Below, one piece after another: positions 47,040-57,470 of a DNA stretch of 64,000 nt (positions within the stretch are counted from its first letter, which is position 1; every line of letters begins with the position of its first letter). The stretch lies in NCBI RefSeq assembly GCF_963576675.1, contig NC_088915.1:89351501-89415500 (forward strand). The letters are read 5' to 3'. Both the position numbers and the translations under genes were made by a program. The notes below the pieces were generated by a model. That model made no database searches. It was given only the letters and a program-made list of their open reading frames with translations, and had not been told where the DNA came from. This stretch comes from Euphorbia lathyris (Eukaryota; Streptophyta; Magnoliopsida; Malpighiales; Euphorbiaceae).

Positions 47040-48579
47040 TGTTAAGCCCAAAATATACCTAAAATAACATTAATATTTACATCAGTTTTATTACGAATTT
47101 GTGCTATTCATATCTATTTAGAGTACTTTTACTTTCGAATATGTTTCTTTCTTGCAAGGTACCTAAATATTTGGTAAAATCCAAATAGGAACTAAAAGAG
47201 GTCAAAAAACGAAGGAAAAATCCTAAGTTAGGAGCCAAAAGACGAAGAAATCAGCACACCAATATGAGGAAGACAAGAACGAAGTCAGAAATGAGATAAA
47301 AATTCATATTCTCGGTTGAGAATCCAAATTCTCGGTAGAGAATTTATGGGTCGCGGCCGAGAATCCAAATTCTCGGTCGCGACACGCGTCGACCAACAGC
47401 TTCTCCCTTTCGTTCGAAGACCAAATAATTGCTCCCTCATTCTCAGCCGAGAATTGCCATTCTCGGTAAGTGCAGAAATTCCTCCAAGTACAATGAACAC
47501 ATGTTTAAATCCAAGAAATGCGTTCGTTCGGGTGGATAGAAACGACTCTTCACAGCGGACACGACTCTTCACGATGGACACGACACTTCAATCACGACTC
47601 TTCAACATCTATAAATAAATTATTGATTTGAGAGTTGAAATATAATGAAAGAGTTAGAAGAGAAGATTAGTGCAAAGTTCATGCAGAAACTCTGACTCAG
47701 AAATGAGTCAGAGAATAGATTTCATTTTTGTACAAAGCAATATGATGTACACACATTGTTTATTCAATAATAACAAACACAGTAGCGTTTAGACATTGTT
47801 CATATTTAGTTTACATTTTGGTAGTAGATAGACCAGTCTCTATTCCGAAGATTCAACGAGAAGATTGAGTAGAGAATCCGCACCTGAGCCTGACAAACTC
47901 TAACGAAACCCAAGGAAAGGATTGACAACCCGTTCACTTGCACGTCGTCGAATATTTTTATACTCCTTGTTCTCTGTAAACTTGTATCAATTTATATTTC
48001 ATCTAATAAAGTCTGTTCCATTCGATAGATTTTTTGCAGCACTTTGGTAAAGGATCCGAAGTGGATTGCTGGTGTTTTCATTAAAACGTAGTTAAATTCA
48101 AAATCTTTACAAGGAAACTTTGTTGAACAATTTAGACAAATTTCTATCTCGAAAGAGTTTTAATTTGGTTAAGGTAGCGATCTAACCCGATCGTAGGAGA
48201 ATTGACTACAGTTCAAAGCCTAAAAATTAGAGGTTCCGTCATTTATTTCATCGTTATAATTTATACAAAGTTTAAAGTTGTTTTCTTTGCTTAATGCAAA
48301 CGAATATATTTGTTTACTTTTCTAAAAAGTACTAAACGTTCATGTCTTGCAAATTCACTCCTAAATCAGAAATATTTTCTAACATTGTCATACTCTAATC
48401 TAATTCTCATTCTAGCAATTTCAAAACCAAATCCGATTTAACGATTTTCCTTATTATAAATCTTAAAAGTATATTTAACCAATTCAAAATAAGTTTTTGT
48501 TAAAAAAAAACGTTCATGTGGGATCGATATCTTTTATTACTACAAGCATATACCGTGCACTTGCGGAAATCGCTCAACA
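47040..48579 (+). repeat. 3' LTR of the LARD-like element
   Basis: It aligns with 39834-41376 end to end with mostly single-base differences and very few gaps. It starts TGTTAAGCCC and ends CGCTCAACA, and is followed by the TSD GACTC. Confidence 0.92.
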
Positions 48580-48584
48580 GACTC

Positions 48585-48900
48585 CTTCCAACTGCTTTCA
48601 TCGTAAGATGAAGAGAGTGACCGAGAATGATTTCTTCGGTGCCTGGGGGGTTCAGTATTTCTCTCTAGGTCTCCTCTTTTCGCCTCACAACTTGGAATCT
48701 GGCGATGCACTCCTCATACAAGGACAACTGTAGACAGTATGACGGGAAAGCATGTGAGAGAATCCTACTCTTTTGCTTATTTAATGGCATGTTCTGCAAC
48801 GTCCAACTTTTCTTGCAATTGTGCCATTGCAGATCTGTTTAGGTTTGTAGCTTCTTGTACAGTTCCTATATTGTAGATGAGCTGATTGTCTGAAGGCTCT
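48585..48900 (-). pseudogene. Gypsy gag fragment, duplicate of 39296-39495
   Basis: Positions 48703-48897 repeat 39296-39495 (GATGCACTCCTC, GCATGTGAGA, AGATCTGTTTAGGTTTGTAG, TTCTTGTACAGTT) at perhaps 85% identity. 48585-48700 continues the sequence cut at 39833 by the LARD-like insertion. The gypsy element therefore held a duplicated gag segment before the insertion. Confidence 0.7.
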
Positions 48901-49029
48901 CCTTGGACTTTATCTATGGGGACATAACAATGATATATTTACATGACATCTTTTGTTGGTATATAGTAACGATCTTTCCTTCCAAAATAACTACCATTCA
49001 TTGTTTCTTAATTCTTACCAAACAAATAA

Positions 49030-49445
49030 ATAAGGATGTAACCAACCCGAGCCGAACCGAGCTTTGGCATCCTCTCACGTCCGGCTCGTTAGAAAATTGA
49101 CAAGCTCGAACTCGAATTTATCATTATGTTCATGCGCTGTTCGCGAGCAGCTTGTTCATTCTGTTTATGAACTTCATTTGCTAACAACCCATTAATTATG
49201 TTCATTAATTACATAATTAATGAACATGGTTTTGAAATCTATAAAACTAAAGTTTTACACGAAATCACACGTTGTTCTACATTTCCCCTTTATAAAAATA
49301 CTATTATTAAAAAAATAATCGAACCAAATTTGTTCACGAAGGCGTTTATGAATATTGTAATGGAACTTATCTATGAGCTTGTTCATGAACATATAATCAT
49401 GTTTGCTCCTAAATTTTTGAGCCAAATTTCATCATACTCAAGCTC
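49030..49445. mobile_element. Diverged hAT-type element related to 2295-2900
   Basis: It has CCGAGCCGAACCGAGC, TTAGAAAATTGACAAGCTCG and GTTCGCGAGCAGC, the same motif set as the hAT MITE at 2295. The ends are worn; the left begins near GGATGTAACC. The 86-codon frame here is spurious. Confidence 0.5.
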
Positions 49446-49459
49446 CATTCTTTTATAAT

Positions 49460-50012
49460 GGCTTAATACATCACCATCTCCATTAACTTGTCCATAATAG
49501 TAGATTGGCTCTCTAAACTTCGTAAGTGTCTCACCAGCTCTTTAAACTTGATTATTTCGTATCACCAACTCCCTGAACTTGTCCATAAAAGTAGATTAGT
49601 TTCTTCAACTTTATAAGTGTCTCACCAACTCCCTAGACTTGTTTATTCCATAATGACTAAATACAAAAACCTAAATTCTAAAAATACACATTCATCTATT
49701 CGAGAGGTAATTTTTTCTTTTCTCATACCTTTCAACCTATTATAAGAGTTAGTGTTGCAGGTTTGAGAGGCCGAATGAATGAGAAGTGAGAGTTAATATT
49801 ATGATTTTTATATTTAGTTGTTACCGAATAAGCAAGTTTAAAGAGTTAGTGAGACATTTACAAAGTTCAGAGAACTAATCTACTTTTATGGACAAGTTTA
49901 AGGAGTTGGTGATACAGAATAATCAAGTTCAAGGAGCTAGTGAGAAACTTGCAAAATTCAGAGAGCCAATCTATTATTGTGGACACGTTCATGAACCTAG
50001 TGATGTATTAGG
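49460..50012. mobile_element. Mutator-type MITE, 'GGCTTAATACATCACCA' family
   Basis: The ends GGCTTAATACATCACCATC and CTAGTGATGTATTAGG are inverted. The flanks TCTTTTATAA and TCTTTATAA are a near-perfect duplication. The interior is itself made of repeats of 'AACTTGTCCATAA.AGTAGAT' in both orientations. Confidence 0.7.
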
Positions 50013-50145
50013 TCTTTATAAATTGAGCCCAACACGATCAAATGTTTATCCAACCGAACATCAAACCACTCATGAACGGTTCTACTCATTACAAACTATA
50101 TAGTAAACAATATTCACTTTGTGTAAAGATTCATCAAACAGAAAT

Positions 50146-51199
50146 GGGTAAATTACATCCATGGCCACTGAACTTCTCCCATTTTAACATTGTGAGCACT
50201 GAATTTCAATTCTTAACACTATAACCACTAAACTTTACACTTTTTTTACCATCGATGACCACTCAATTTTAACCAACTCATCAAGATGGTCGTTAACGAC
50301 TTCAAAATGAAAATATTCAAGAATTAAAGTTGTTCATAACGACTTTTACCATGTAATCACATTTTTTTGAGTTTTCTCTCTCTAAAAATTCATTTTCTCT
50401 CTCCTAACCAAACAACACCTAAATCACCTTAGAACAAAAAATTTCAAGAATTAAAGTTCCTTAAAATATCATTAACTTTTAGAATTTTTTATTTTGAGGT
50501 CGTCAACGGTCATTTTGATGTTCAGGGGTTAAGGTGCAAAAATACCCATAACATTGTGGGTCAGGAGCAATTTTACCCCTAACGTCTAAAATGGTACAAT
50601 TTTATCCCTAATGTTGGAAGCCAAGAGCAATATTATCCCTAACGTTGATAAATTGGGTAAATTTGAGAAATAATTCATCAAACTGTCTTCTCGGTCACGA
50701 ATCTTGTCATCTACACTTCACACATGCGTTATTTTATCAGTAACAAATCACAAACATATGTTGGGATGTGAAAAAAATAAGAAAAAATATTAAAAATATA
50801 CTGTCTTTTATACGAATTAGATAAAAAATCAAAAAATTCACCAAATTTATAAATATTAATCTCCAATTTTATTATTAAATTACAAAAAACATTATATCCT
50901 TTTTTTTAGAACAAATTGATATGTAATTGGTGCAAAATAAAGAAAAAAAAATGACTGTATTTTATAATGGTGTCTGAAATTGATCCAATTTATCAACGTT
51001 AGGGGTAAAATTGCTCTTGGCTACAAACATTAGGGGTAAAATTGCACCATTTTAGACGTTAGGGGTAAAATTGCTTCTGAGCCAAAACGTTCGGGGTATT
51101 TTTGTACCTTTATTTAGTGACCATATTATTAAGAATTGAAGTTACCAAAATGTCAAAATGTAATGCGTAATATCCAGTGGCCATGAGTGTAAGTTACCC
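50146..51199. mobile_element. Mutator-type MITE, 'GGGTAAATTACACCC' family, copy d, with nested element
   Basis: The ends GGGTAAATTACATCCATGG and CCATGAGTGTAAGTTACCC are inverted; flanks AACAGAAAT and AACCGAAAC look like a mutated 9-bp TSD. The nested element at 50530-51115 splits it. Confidence 0.7.
50530..51115. mobile_element. Nested long-TIR element with internal sub-repeats
   Basis: Inverted arms of at least 130 bp (AAGGTGCAAAAATACCC... / ...GGGGTATTTTTGTACCTTT) enclose an AT-rich centre. Within each arm AGCAATTTTACCCCTAACG recurs two or three times. A partial copy lies at 51692-51800. Confidence 0.7.
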
Positions 51200-51232
51200 A
51201 ACCGAAACAGAGTCAAGTTATAAGGCTCTGTT

Positions 51233-52133
51233 CTTTATTGCTGAACTGAACTGAATACTGCTGAATACTGAACTGAACTGAACTGAATTTAACTGAATAC
51301 TACTGAACTTAACTGAATACTACCGAACTAAACCGAACTAAACCGAACTAAACAATAATGATGATATTAGACTTTAAAATAATTTAATTGATAATATTGG
51401 ACATTAATAAACTTATAATAATAATAATGATGGTTCTAATAAATTTAATAATATCAATAATAAATAAATAAATATATTATTAAAGATAAAACTAAATTGA
51501 ATATCAAATAAAAGTTCGGCTTGATAAAATTTTGGCTCGATAAAAGCCTATAAAATTAAATAAAAATGAGTCTAATTTAAATTAAAAATACAAATTACAT
51601 ACAAACACAAATTTACATATAATTTAAAGCCTATGAAATCAAATACAAATTTTTATATGAATACAAACTCTTAACTTTTTATTCTAATTAAGGGTTAAAG
51701 TGTAAAAATATCTCTAACGTTTTGGGTAATGGGTAATTTTACCCCTAACATCTAAAATGGTGCAATTTTATCCCTAACATTGATAAATTCGATAAATTTA
51801 AGTGCAATTCTTAATTTTTAAATATGGAAGCATACTTTAGTTTTAATTTTTTTATTAAACGATATATACTTTAATAAACTATCATTTCTTGACTATTATT
51901 TCTTAACTTTTATCTAATTTATAGATAATGATAAACTATAAATAATAATAATAATAAATAATAATAAATTAAATAATAATAATTATTATAATAAATTATA
52001 TATAAATAATTATAATATAATAAATAAGGATAAATTACTGAATACTGAAACTGGATGCTAAAGTTGAATACTGAACTGAACTGAATTAAATTGAACTGAT
52101 TGTTACTGAAATTAAGTGATAAAGAACAGACCT
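51233..52133. mobile_element. hAT-like MITE with CTGAA repeats, next to the kinase promoter
   Basis: The ends AGGCTCTGTTCTTTATTGC and TGATAAAGAACAGACCT are inverted. Both subterminal regions are runs of TGAACTGAACTGAATACTG, and the middle is ATAA-rich simple sequence. A partial copy of the 50530 family (51692-51800) is inserted. Its right end is about 500 bp before the kinase start codon. Confidence 0.65.
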
Positions 52134-52630
52134 AAGTCAGTTGAGTTCGGCCAGACTTCCTTTTTTTTCTCTGTTAATTAAGAAAGCAAAAGAAAAGAAA
52201 AGAAAAAGAAGAAAAAGCTCCCACCTTTCCTTCTCCCTCGCTCGAGACCTTAATAATAAGAAAAAGTCACCACCTTTTTCCTTCAATCAATCAATCACGA
52301 GCCATCCCTGAAATCCCTCCTTTGAATTCATCTTTCCACTGCCAAAACCCTCTAATCTAATCCAATCTCTCCATTTTCTTACAAAGAAACCGTGAAAATC
52401 TCTCCCCACCTGCATTTCCCCCATCAATCAATCCCCATAAAAAAATCCCCAAATGCCACCGATTAAACCCTAACAAATTGGGGATAATCAGTTTTCATGA
52501 AAACCCATCATCCCCCTTTCTCATTTCCCCCCAGCCCCCATGTTTTTGAATCAGTTCATGCACTTCCTAAAATCAATTCACACTTTCAGAAGACGAACTC
52601 CTTATAATAATCAAAATTGAATCGACAAAA
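52134..52630 (+). promoter_or_regulatory. Presumed promoter and 5' leader of the HT1-like kinase
   Basis: The stretch has a purine-rich block (AAAGAAAAGAAAAGAAAAAG at about 52190) then a C/T-rich leader up to the start codon. Three upstream ATGs lie in it: a 6-residue frame at 52453-52473, one of 36 residues at 52497-52607 and one of 26 residues at 52540-52620 that stops 10 bp before the main ATG. No convincing TATA box was fixed. Confidence 0.5.
52497..52620 (+). promoter_or_regulatory. Overlapping upstream ORFs in the kinase leader
   Basis: ATG at 52497 opens 36 codons to TAA at 52605-52607. ATG at 52540 opens 26 codons to TGA at 52618-52620. Both end before the main ATG at 52631, so they would be expected to lower kinase translation if the leader includes them. 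Whether the mRNA starts upstream is unknown. Confidence 0.45.
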
Positions 52631-55600
52631 ATGGCGTTTTCATCGTGTTTTCATGCGTTCCGAAGATCAAAGAGCAAGCCATTGACGATTCCATCATCAT
52701 CGAGGAACTCAGAAATGGAGAACATGGATAAGAAGAGATTTGACAGCTTGGAATCATGGTCTATGATATTGGAATCGGAAAATGTTGAGGGTTGGGAGGT
52801 TTCTAAGGAGGATCAGGAGGAATGGACGGCGGATCTTTCTCAGCTATTTATAGGGAATAAGTTTGCGTCTGGTGCTCATAGTAGGATTTATCGGGGGATT
52901 TATAAACAGAGAGCTGTTGCTGTAAAAATGGTTAGGATTCCTAGTCAGAATGAAGATACGAGAACTTTGCTTGAACAGCAGTTTAAATCTGAAGTTGCTT
53001 TGCTTTCTCGGCTTTTTCATCCTAATATAGTCCAGGTAATTCAATGTTTTAAAACATTTTGATTTTATCATTATCGTGTTAATATATTTCGGTATGGTTA
53101 TATATGATATAAATGACACGAAAATGATAATGATCAGGTTGAGTTGCAGTACTTTTTTGTGCTGAAAGTTTGTACGGACACTTCTTTTATTAGTGTTTCC
53201 GCGTTTCCATGTTTGGTGTCCGTGTCTCTTTCGTGTGCATGTCCGTTTTGGTTTGAAGGCTATTTCATGAAGTTTATGTTTTAAAAATAACTTTTTCTGT
53301 GTCTGTTTCGTGTCGATGTCTGTTTTCGTTTGAAGGCTATTTCGGCTATTTCACGAAGGATATGTTTTGGAAATAACTTTTCCTGTACGATAATGGTCGG
53401 GTTGAGTTGCTGTACTTTCGGGGTAAATTACACCCATGGCCGCTGAATTTTTCTTATTTTAACATTGTGACCACTGAATTTCAATTTTTAACTATATAGC
53501 CACTTAACTTTACACTTTTTTAATACCGGTGGCCACTCAACGTCTTAAAATGACCGTTGATGGCTCAAAATAAAAAATTTGAAGAGCTAATGATATTGTA
53601 AGTAACTTTCATTCTTGAAAATTTTCGTTTTGAAGTCATTTAGATGATGTTTGGTAAAGAGAGAGTTTGAAATTTTGGAGAGAGAAAGTACTAAAAAAAG
53701 GTGATTTTGGAAAATAAAAAATGTGTTTTCATGGTAAATGTCGTTCTGAACAACTTTAATTCTTGAATATTTTTATTTTGATGTCGTTAACGGCCATTTT
53801 GAGGACTTGCTTAAAGTTGAGTGGCCACCGGTGTTAAAAGGTGTAAAGTTTAGTGACGATACAGTTAAGAATTGAAGTTTAGTGGCCACAGTGTTAAAAA
53901 GAGTAAAATTCAGTGGCAATGAGTGTAATTTACCCCACAGTATGGCCACTGAACTTTACCCTTTTTAATATCGGTGGTTACTTAATGCCTCAAAATGACA
54001 AAAGTTAATGATATTCTAAGGAACTTTAATTCTTAAAAATTTTCGTTTTGAGGCCACTTACGTGTTGTTTGGTTAGGAGAGAGTTTGACATTTTAGAGAG
54101 AGAAATTTCAAAAAAAAAAAAGTGATTTTGGAAAATAAAAAATGTGTTTTTATAGTAAATGTGTTAACGGTCATTTTGAGGAGTTAGTTAAAGTTGAGTG
54201 ATCGCCGATATTAAAAAGTGTAAAGTTCAATGACCATACCGTTAAGAATTGAAGTTCAGTGGCCATAATATTAAAATTGGTAAAGTTCAGTGGCCATGGA
54301 TGTAATTTACCCTAGTAAGATGATAATGGTTGGGTGGAGGTGGTGTACTTTTGTGCTGAAAGTTGCTGACTTTTATATATCATCTATGTTGTACGGACAC
54401 TTCATGTTAATAGTGTTTGTGCGTTTCGTGTCCGTGTGTCCATGTCCTTTTCGTGTCGTTTGAAGGCTATTTCATGAAGGTTATGTTTTAGAAATAACGT
54501 TTTCCATGTCTGGTTTGTGTCCATGTTTGTTTCCGTTTTCGTTCGAAGGCTATTTAATGAAGGTAATATTTTAGAAATAATGTTTCCAGTGTCCATTTCG
54601 TGTCTATGTCCGTTTTCATTTGAAGACTATTTAATGAAGGTTATGTTTTAGAAATAACGTTTCCCGTGTCCGTTTCGTATCTGTATCCGTTTTTCGTTTG
54701 AAGGCTATTTCATGAAGGTTATGTTGTAGAAATTCCATGTGTCCATGTCCATTTTCATTTGAAGGTTATGTTTTAAAAATAACGTTTCTGTCCATGTCCA
54801 TTTTCGTTTGAAGGCTATTTCAAACGTTTTCCGGGTCCATATCCGTTTGTGTTTCCATGTCCTTGTGCATGCAACATAGTATATCGTGTATGCTATGCTT
54901 TCAAGTTTCAACGCCTAGGCAAATCATCGGCTAAAAAGCCATCAATTAGATATAAGAGCTATGCTGCACATACACTCCTCTTTAGTAGCGTTTTTATGTT
55001 TCGTGTCCTTGTGCGTTTTCATTTTGAAGGCTATTTTATAAAGGTTATATTTTAAAAATAGCGTGTCCATGTCCGTTTGGAAAAGGAATCTTTAGTTGAA
55101 AATTGTTATTTGACGTTCTTTTATGCATGGATGTTATGTGATATATATTTATATACATAAATGACACAAAAATGATAATGTTCGGGTTGAGGTGCCGTAC
55201 TTTTGTGCTGAAAGTTACTAACCTTTATATATAATGTATGCTATGCTTTCAAGTTTCAAATGTTGCACGGATACTCCTCTTTAGTAGCGTTTCTGTGTTT
55301 CGTGTCCTTGTGCATTTTTTGTGTATCCATTTCCGTGTCTATGTCCGTGCAACATAGCATAAGACTGATGTCCGGAAGTTGAAAATTGTGATTTGAGTTT
55401 TTGTTTATGCGTGGATGGCTTATCAAAATCGGAACTTTTTTTCTATTGCTAGATGGTTTACCATCTTCTTTACAGTTCATTGCAGCGTGTAAAAGGCCGC
55501 CCGTGTACTGTATAATAACGGAATACATGTCTCAAGGAACTCTGAGGATGTACCTGAACAAGAAAGAGCCGTACTCTCTTTCAACCGAAACAATACTCAG

Positions 55601-57470
55601 GTTAGCTCTCGATATCTCACGAGGAATGGAGTATCTTCATTCACAAGGCGTGATCCACCGAGATCTCAAATCAAATAATTTGCTTTTAAATGATGAAATG
55701 CGGGTTAAGGTAGCAGATTTTGGTACATCTTGTTTAGAAACACAATGTCGCGAAACCAAAGGAAACAAAGGAACTTATCGTTGGATGGCGCCCGAGATGA
55801 TCAAGGAAAAACCTTATACTCGAAAAGTCGATGTGTATAGTTTTGGAATCGTGTTATGGGAGCTTACTACAGCATTGCTGCCTTTTCAAGGCATGACTCC
55901 TGTACAGGCTGCTTTTGCGGTGGCCGAAAAGGTAACGATTTATACTTCACAACTCGTTACTAATTCCTGCTATTAAACTTGTTCGTAAAATGTATTGTCC
56001 GTCGTATATGTTTCGTGCTTTTGAATCAAATATTGAATGCTCGGTTGTTGTCATCTACAACCACTATCAGAATCTTATGATTCAATTCGATTCAGCTCTA
56101 TTTTGAGCAGAATCTTACGATTCACGAGTCGAATGATTAAACGTTGAAGATTAAACATCGAAATTAACAGCTCTATTTTGTGACAGAATCTAAATTTCAT
56201 CTTTCCATGTGATTAGTGTTAACTTATGAATGATTAATCGTTCGTCGAAATTAACATCGATGTAATGGGGAAGAAGCTACTAATTGCATTGATGTGTCGC
56301 GGATTATGTTCGATGATTCAAATTGATTTTTTTTTTCGGTCAAAATAGGAAGTCTCAACTGATTTCACAGTGTCTAGCATTCCAATAGTAGCAGAAAAGG
56401 CTGCGGGGATTGAATAATTTCGTCTTTCCATATGATTAGTGTTATGAATGATTAAACGTTGAAGATTAAACATCGAAATTAACGTTGATGTAATGGGAAG
56501 AAGCTATTAATTGCATTGATGTGTGACTGTTTTTTTGATGTGGAAATAGGAAGTTTCAACCAAATTTCACGTTTCCGTATGATTAGCGTTATGAATGATT
56601 AAACGTTGAAGATTAAACGTCGAAATTAATGTTGATGTAATGGGAAGAGCCTACTAATTGCATTGGCGTGGTGTACAATCTCAGTCCTTTTTTACACTTT
56701 GGTGGACATCTTTCAATTTTGCACACAAAACTGTACAACCTTTTGGTGACCTTTCACTAAACTACCAGCCGTTAATTACGACCGGTCAACGTGAAGTTAA
56801 CACGCCACGTCAGTATTTTTGACCTCCCTAAAAGTCAAATTTGCTAATGTGGTATGTTGACTTCACATTGACCAGTAAACTTTTGACTTTTAGGGAGGTC
56901 AAATTGCTGATGTGGGGCGTTGACTTCACGTTGACCTATCACCAGTTGTGCACTTTAGTGGGAAGTCACCAAAATGTTATACAGTTTTGTGTGCAAAATT
57001 GAAAGTTGTACATCTGTACACCACGTATGTATTTACCCGTGTGTCGCACATTACGTCAGATGATACTAATTGCATTGATGTCAAAATTAGCGTTGATGTA
57101 ACAAAAAGAACCTACTAATTGCATTGATGTGTCGCGGATTATGTCCGATGATACAGACAAACACATAAACGAGACATTATTATAGATTACTAATAAATGT
57201 TTCTTTATATGGTATCAGAACGATCGGCCTCCATTGCCCGCAAGTTGTCAACCGGCACTAGCACACTTGATAAAGCGATGTTGGGCAGCGAATCCAGCAA
57301 AGAGACCGGACTTCAGTTACATAGTTTCGGCTTTAGAGAAGTACGACGAATGCGTGAAAGAGGGTCTTCCTCTAACTTCACACCCCGGAATGTCAAGCCG
57401 AAACGTGATCCTTGAACGTTTGAAAGGCTGTGTATCGATGAACTCTTCGTCTATACCTGTACATGCATAG
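52631..57470 (+). CDS. HT1-like: HT1-like Raf-group serine/threonine protein kinase
   Basis: Three exons, all phase 0: 52631-53035 (135 codons), 55476-55931 (152) and 57219-57470 (83 plus TAG). Donors are CAG|GTAATT and AAG|GTAACG; acceptors are TTTACAG and GTATCAG. The 370-residue protein has a Ser-rich N-terminus and an Ala-Ser-Gly-Ala-His-Ser nucleotide loop near 79-84. It also has VAVKMV with Lys99, HRDLKSNN at 196-203, DFG at 216-218, APE at 240-242 and the C-terminus SIPVHA. All catalytic residues are present. The block WTADLSQLFIGNKFASGAHS is characteristic of HT1 and close relatives (Arabidopsis HT1 is about 390 residues and controls the stomatal CO2 response). GNKGTYRW has Lys where the family usually has Met. 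Intron 1 (2440 bp) and intron 2 (1287 bp) are swollen by MITEs and tandem repeats. Stomatal function here is inferred from the family. Confidence 0.93.
53150..55380. repeat. Minisatellite and larger direct repeats in kinase intron 1
   Basis: A unit of about 75-85 bp, containing TTTGAAGGCTATTTCATGAA, GGTTATGTTTTAGAAATAAC and GTTTCCCGTGTCCGTTTCGTG, is repeated about six times at 54410-55080 and twice at 53220-53400. A longer phrase with TACTTTTGTGCTGAAAGTT then GTACGGACACTTC occurs at about 53145, 54345 and 55195. Intron 1 has thus grown by repeated internal duplication. Confidence 0.75.
53420..54312. mobile_element. Two adjoining Mutator-type MITEs in kinase intron 1
   Basis: Copy e1 (53420-53936) has both ends, GGGGTAAATTACACCCATGG and GAGTGTAATTTACCCC. 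Copy e2 (53937-54312) has its right end (GGATGTAATTTACCC) but lacks the outer left end. Both belong to the family of 6297-6819. They lie well inside the intron, away from the splice sites. Confidence 0.75.
56080..57160. repeat. Direct repeats in kinase intron 2
   Basis: A unit of about 100 bp with ATGATTAAACGTTGAAGATT, CGAAATTAACGTTGATGTAA and CTACTAATTGCATTGATGTG recurs three to four times (about 56120-56300, 56430-56530, 56575-56665, 57075-57150). The MITE at 56667-57026 lies inside the array. Confidence 0.75.
56667..57026. mobile_element. Foldback MITE in kinase intron 2
   Basis: The ends GCGTGGTGTACAATCTCAG and CATCTGTACACCACG are inverted, with good pairing through CAATTTTGCACACAAAACTG. 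The centre has TTTTGACCTCCCTAAAAGTC paired with GACTTTTAGGGAGGTCAAA. No clear TSD. Confidence 0.7.

Larger units (their letters stand above)
39834..48579 (+). mobile_element. Complete non-autonomous LTR retrotransposon (LARD-like)
   Basis: Two LTRs of about 1.54 kb bound a 5.66-kb interior. The 5-bp TSD GACTC lies at 39829-39833 and 48580-48584. The primer site TGGCGCCGTTACCGGGGA (41383-41400) matches the 3' end of tRNA-Asp with one difference, as in Athila-type gypsy elements. A polypurine tract AAGTGTGGAGAT precedes the 3' LTR. No protease, RT, integrase or full gag can be read, so it must depend on other elements. The LTRs differ at roughly 50-60 sites by eye, which points to a fairly recent insertion. 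Confidence 0.9.

Noticed and set aside
54402..54911. Minus-strand frames in kinase intron 1 rich in MDT and TWT
   Set aside because: They are translations of the intron minisatellite.
57197..57415. 72-codon frame overlapping the last kinase exon
   Set aside because: It is the wrong frame of exon 3; the correct frame continues the kinase domain (PALAHLIKRCW).
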